A program made the position numbers and the translations under genes. Under the pieces are notes generated by a model. It was not told the DNA's origin and ran no database searches. It was given only the letters and a program-made list of their open reading frames with translations. A DNA stretch of 64,000 bases, from contig NZ_JACOMF010000009.1 of the NCBI RefSeq assembly GCF_014283215.1, forward strand, positions 109,092-173,091. Direction: 5' to 3'. The stretch's first letter is position 1, and each line of letters opens with the position of its first letter. Below are positions 63,299 to 64,000 of the stretch, one piece after another. Source of the stretch: Siccirubricoccus deserti. Its GTDB lineage: Bacteria; Pseudomonadota; Alphaproteobacteria; Acetobacterales; Acetobacteraceae.

Positions 63299-63777
63299 GC
63301 CGTGCCGCCCTGGCTTGCTGCCTTTGCAAGCCGCTTCAGGCGACGCTTCATCCCTGCATCTACGTCTGGGCGGAACAGGCAACATTCGAGATCAAGCTGC
63401 GCCGTAGCCTGCTGGAGCGGCATCCAGAGATCCACATTCTTGATGCACTCACCTGCCGCGTTGCGCCACGATGTTATCTGCCACCATGGCAGCCACTTCT
63501 TGATACCCAATACAAGATATTCGTTGCTATGAATGACCGCACGGCAGGGCTTCGTGAGCATCTCGATGGCTCTGATCGCGGCGGTCAGTTCCATTCTGGC
63601 AAAAGTGGTACAGGCCTCCGCTCCGCTTACTTCCTGCTCATCGGTGTCGGGTCGCTGCAAGATTGCGGACCATACACCGGCTTTGGTCTTCGGGTTGCAG
63701 CTTCCAAAAAGCCAGATTTCTACAAACGGGGAAGACAGCGTGGCAGAGTTTGCTGAAGATGCGTTCGCGCTCATCAT
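63295..63777 (-). CDS. RNase HI-fold protein lacking catalytic residues (island cargo)
   Basis: The 160-residue protein is clearly related to RNase HI. Compare FVEIWLFGSCNPKTKAG with the host's [17 protein letters not shown], and RMELTAAIRAIEML with [24 protein letters not shown] also matches the host's NNWRNAAKD. Yet the first catalytic Asp is Phe, the third (TDS) is Asn, and the last (NERAD) is lost. Only the Glu of RMEL stays. The fold is probably kept without nuclease activity. The ATG pair at 63777/63774 has AAAGGA upstream. It overlaps the next gene by 4 bases. Confidence 0.75.
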   Translation of the reverse strand: MMSANASSANSATLSSPFVEIWLFGSCNPKTKAGVWSAILQRPDTDEQEVSGAEACTTFARMELTAAIRAIEMLTKPCRAVIHSNEYLVLGIKKWLPWWQITSWRNAAGECIKNVDLWMPLQQATAQLDLECCLFRPDVDAGMKRRLKRLAKAASQGGTA

Positions 63778-64000
63778 TTCATCCTTTGCGGCTTGAGAAT
63801 GCGGAGCACGCAGCATCGTCTGCCGGCGCCTTCCCGCCGGAATTCGTGGTGTAAGCGAATGGAGGGTGCTGTACCCGGATCATTCACGTGGGCTGACGGG
63901 CATGGTGCAAGCCGCTGACCGGCAATAGATTTCGGCTGCGACACTCGAAACCAGCCGTTTGCGGAGACCATGCCCGCCAAGGTTGAACCTACGCCGCCCC

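Noticed and set aside
63774..64000. Gene at the right edge
   Set aside because: The minus-strand frame MAGMVSANGW overlaps the RNase H-like start and has no recognisable features; I see no supported gene in 63780-64000.

Overview
The window is high-GC DNA (about 70% by eye) from an alphaproteobacterium, most likely a Roseomonas-like member of the Acetobacteraceae. The reasons are the many orphan Bug/TctC-type tricarboxylate-family binding proteins, several LLM flavin/F420-type oxidoreductases, the ispH-thrB-rnhA order, a tandem glycine riboswitch before gcvT, and alphaproteobacterial intergenic palindromes. The organism is inferred from gene content and style, not from a marker gene.

Layout. 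1-6.4 kb: a sugar-acid degradation cluster (IlvD/Edd-type dehydratase, partial at the left edge; SDR dehydrogenase; FAH-family hydrolase; cupin; UxaA-type dehydratase). 6.4-13.9 kb: membrane proteins, a nitroreductase, a Bug protein, an SLT-like enzyme, and a divergent blue-light (LOV) histidine kinase with a single-domain response regulator. 13.9-19.1 kb: GST, SDR-Bug pair and acyltransferase. 19.1-27.4 kb: methyltransferase, gloB and a DUF985-type cupin; then an SBP5 transporter protein behind a TPP riboswitch, a TauD dioxygenase, a Na/Pi cotransporter, an SDR and a GNAT enzyme. 27.5-32.2 kb: the glycine cleavage operon gcvT-gcvH-gcvP under a tandem glycine riboswitch. 32.4-37.5 kb: a lipoprotein, ispH, a DUF2235 hydrolase, thrB, rnhA and a cupin pseudogene. 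37.5-46.1 kb: fbiC (F420 deazaflavin synthase) with four LLM oxidoreductases and a thiolase. 46.1-52.5 kb: a ketopantoate reductase-like protein, two Bug proteins, an HD protein and a BTAD/TPR regulator. 52.5-54 kb: a perfect alphaproteobacterial SOS-box-like promoter in front of a 66-residue peptide made of three 21-residue repeats, followed by a DUF6065-like gene. 54-60.6 kb: a frameshifted Bug gene, a further LLM enzyme, LysR, a DUF1127 protein, a CmcJ/NvfI-like enzyme, a CoA transferase and an Ldh-family dehydrogenase. 60.9-64 kb: tRNA-Thr(GGT) followed at once by a tyrosine integrase and lower-GC cargo, the start of a genomic island. The cargo visible here is a translationally coupled pair whose first member is an RNase HI homologue lacking most catalytic residues.

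The genes suggest a soil or water heterotroph that scavenges organic acids and sugar acids and probably makes F420. Several families of short palindromic repeats sit at gene 3' ends and probably serve as terminators. The strongest candidates for undescribed biology are the SOS-box/21-residue-repeat peptide locus (52.7-53.9 kb), the catalytically dead RNase H pair on the island (62.8-63.8 kb), and the orphan peptide-type binding protein under TPP control (21.2-22.96 kb).
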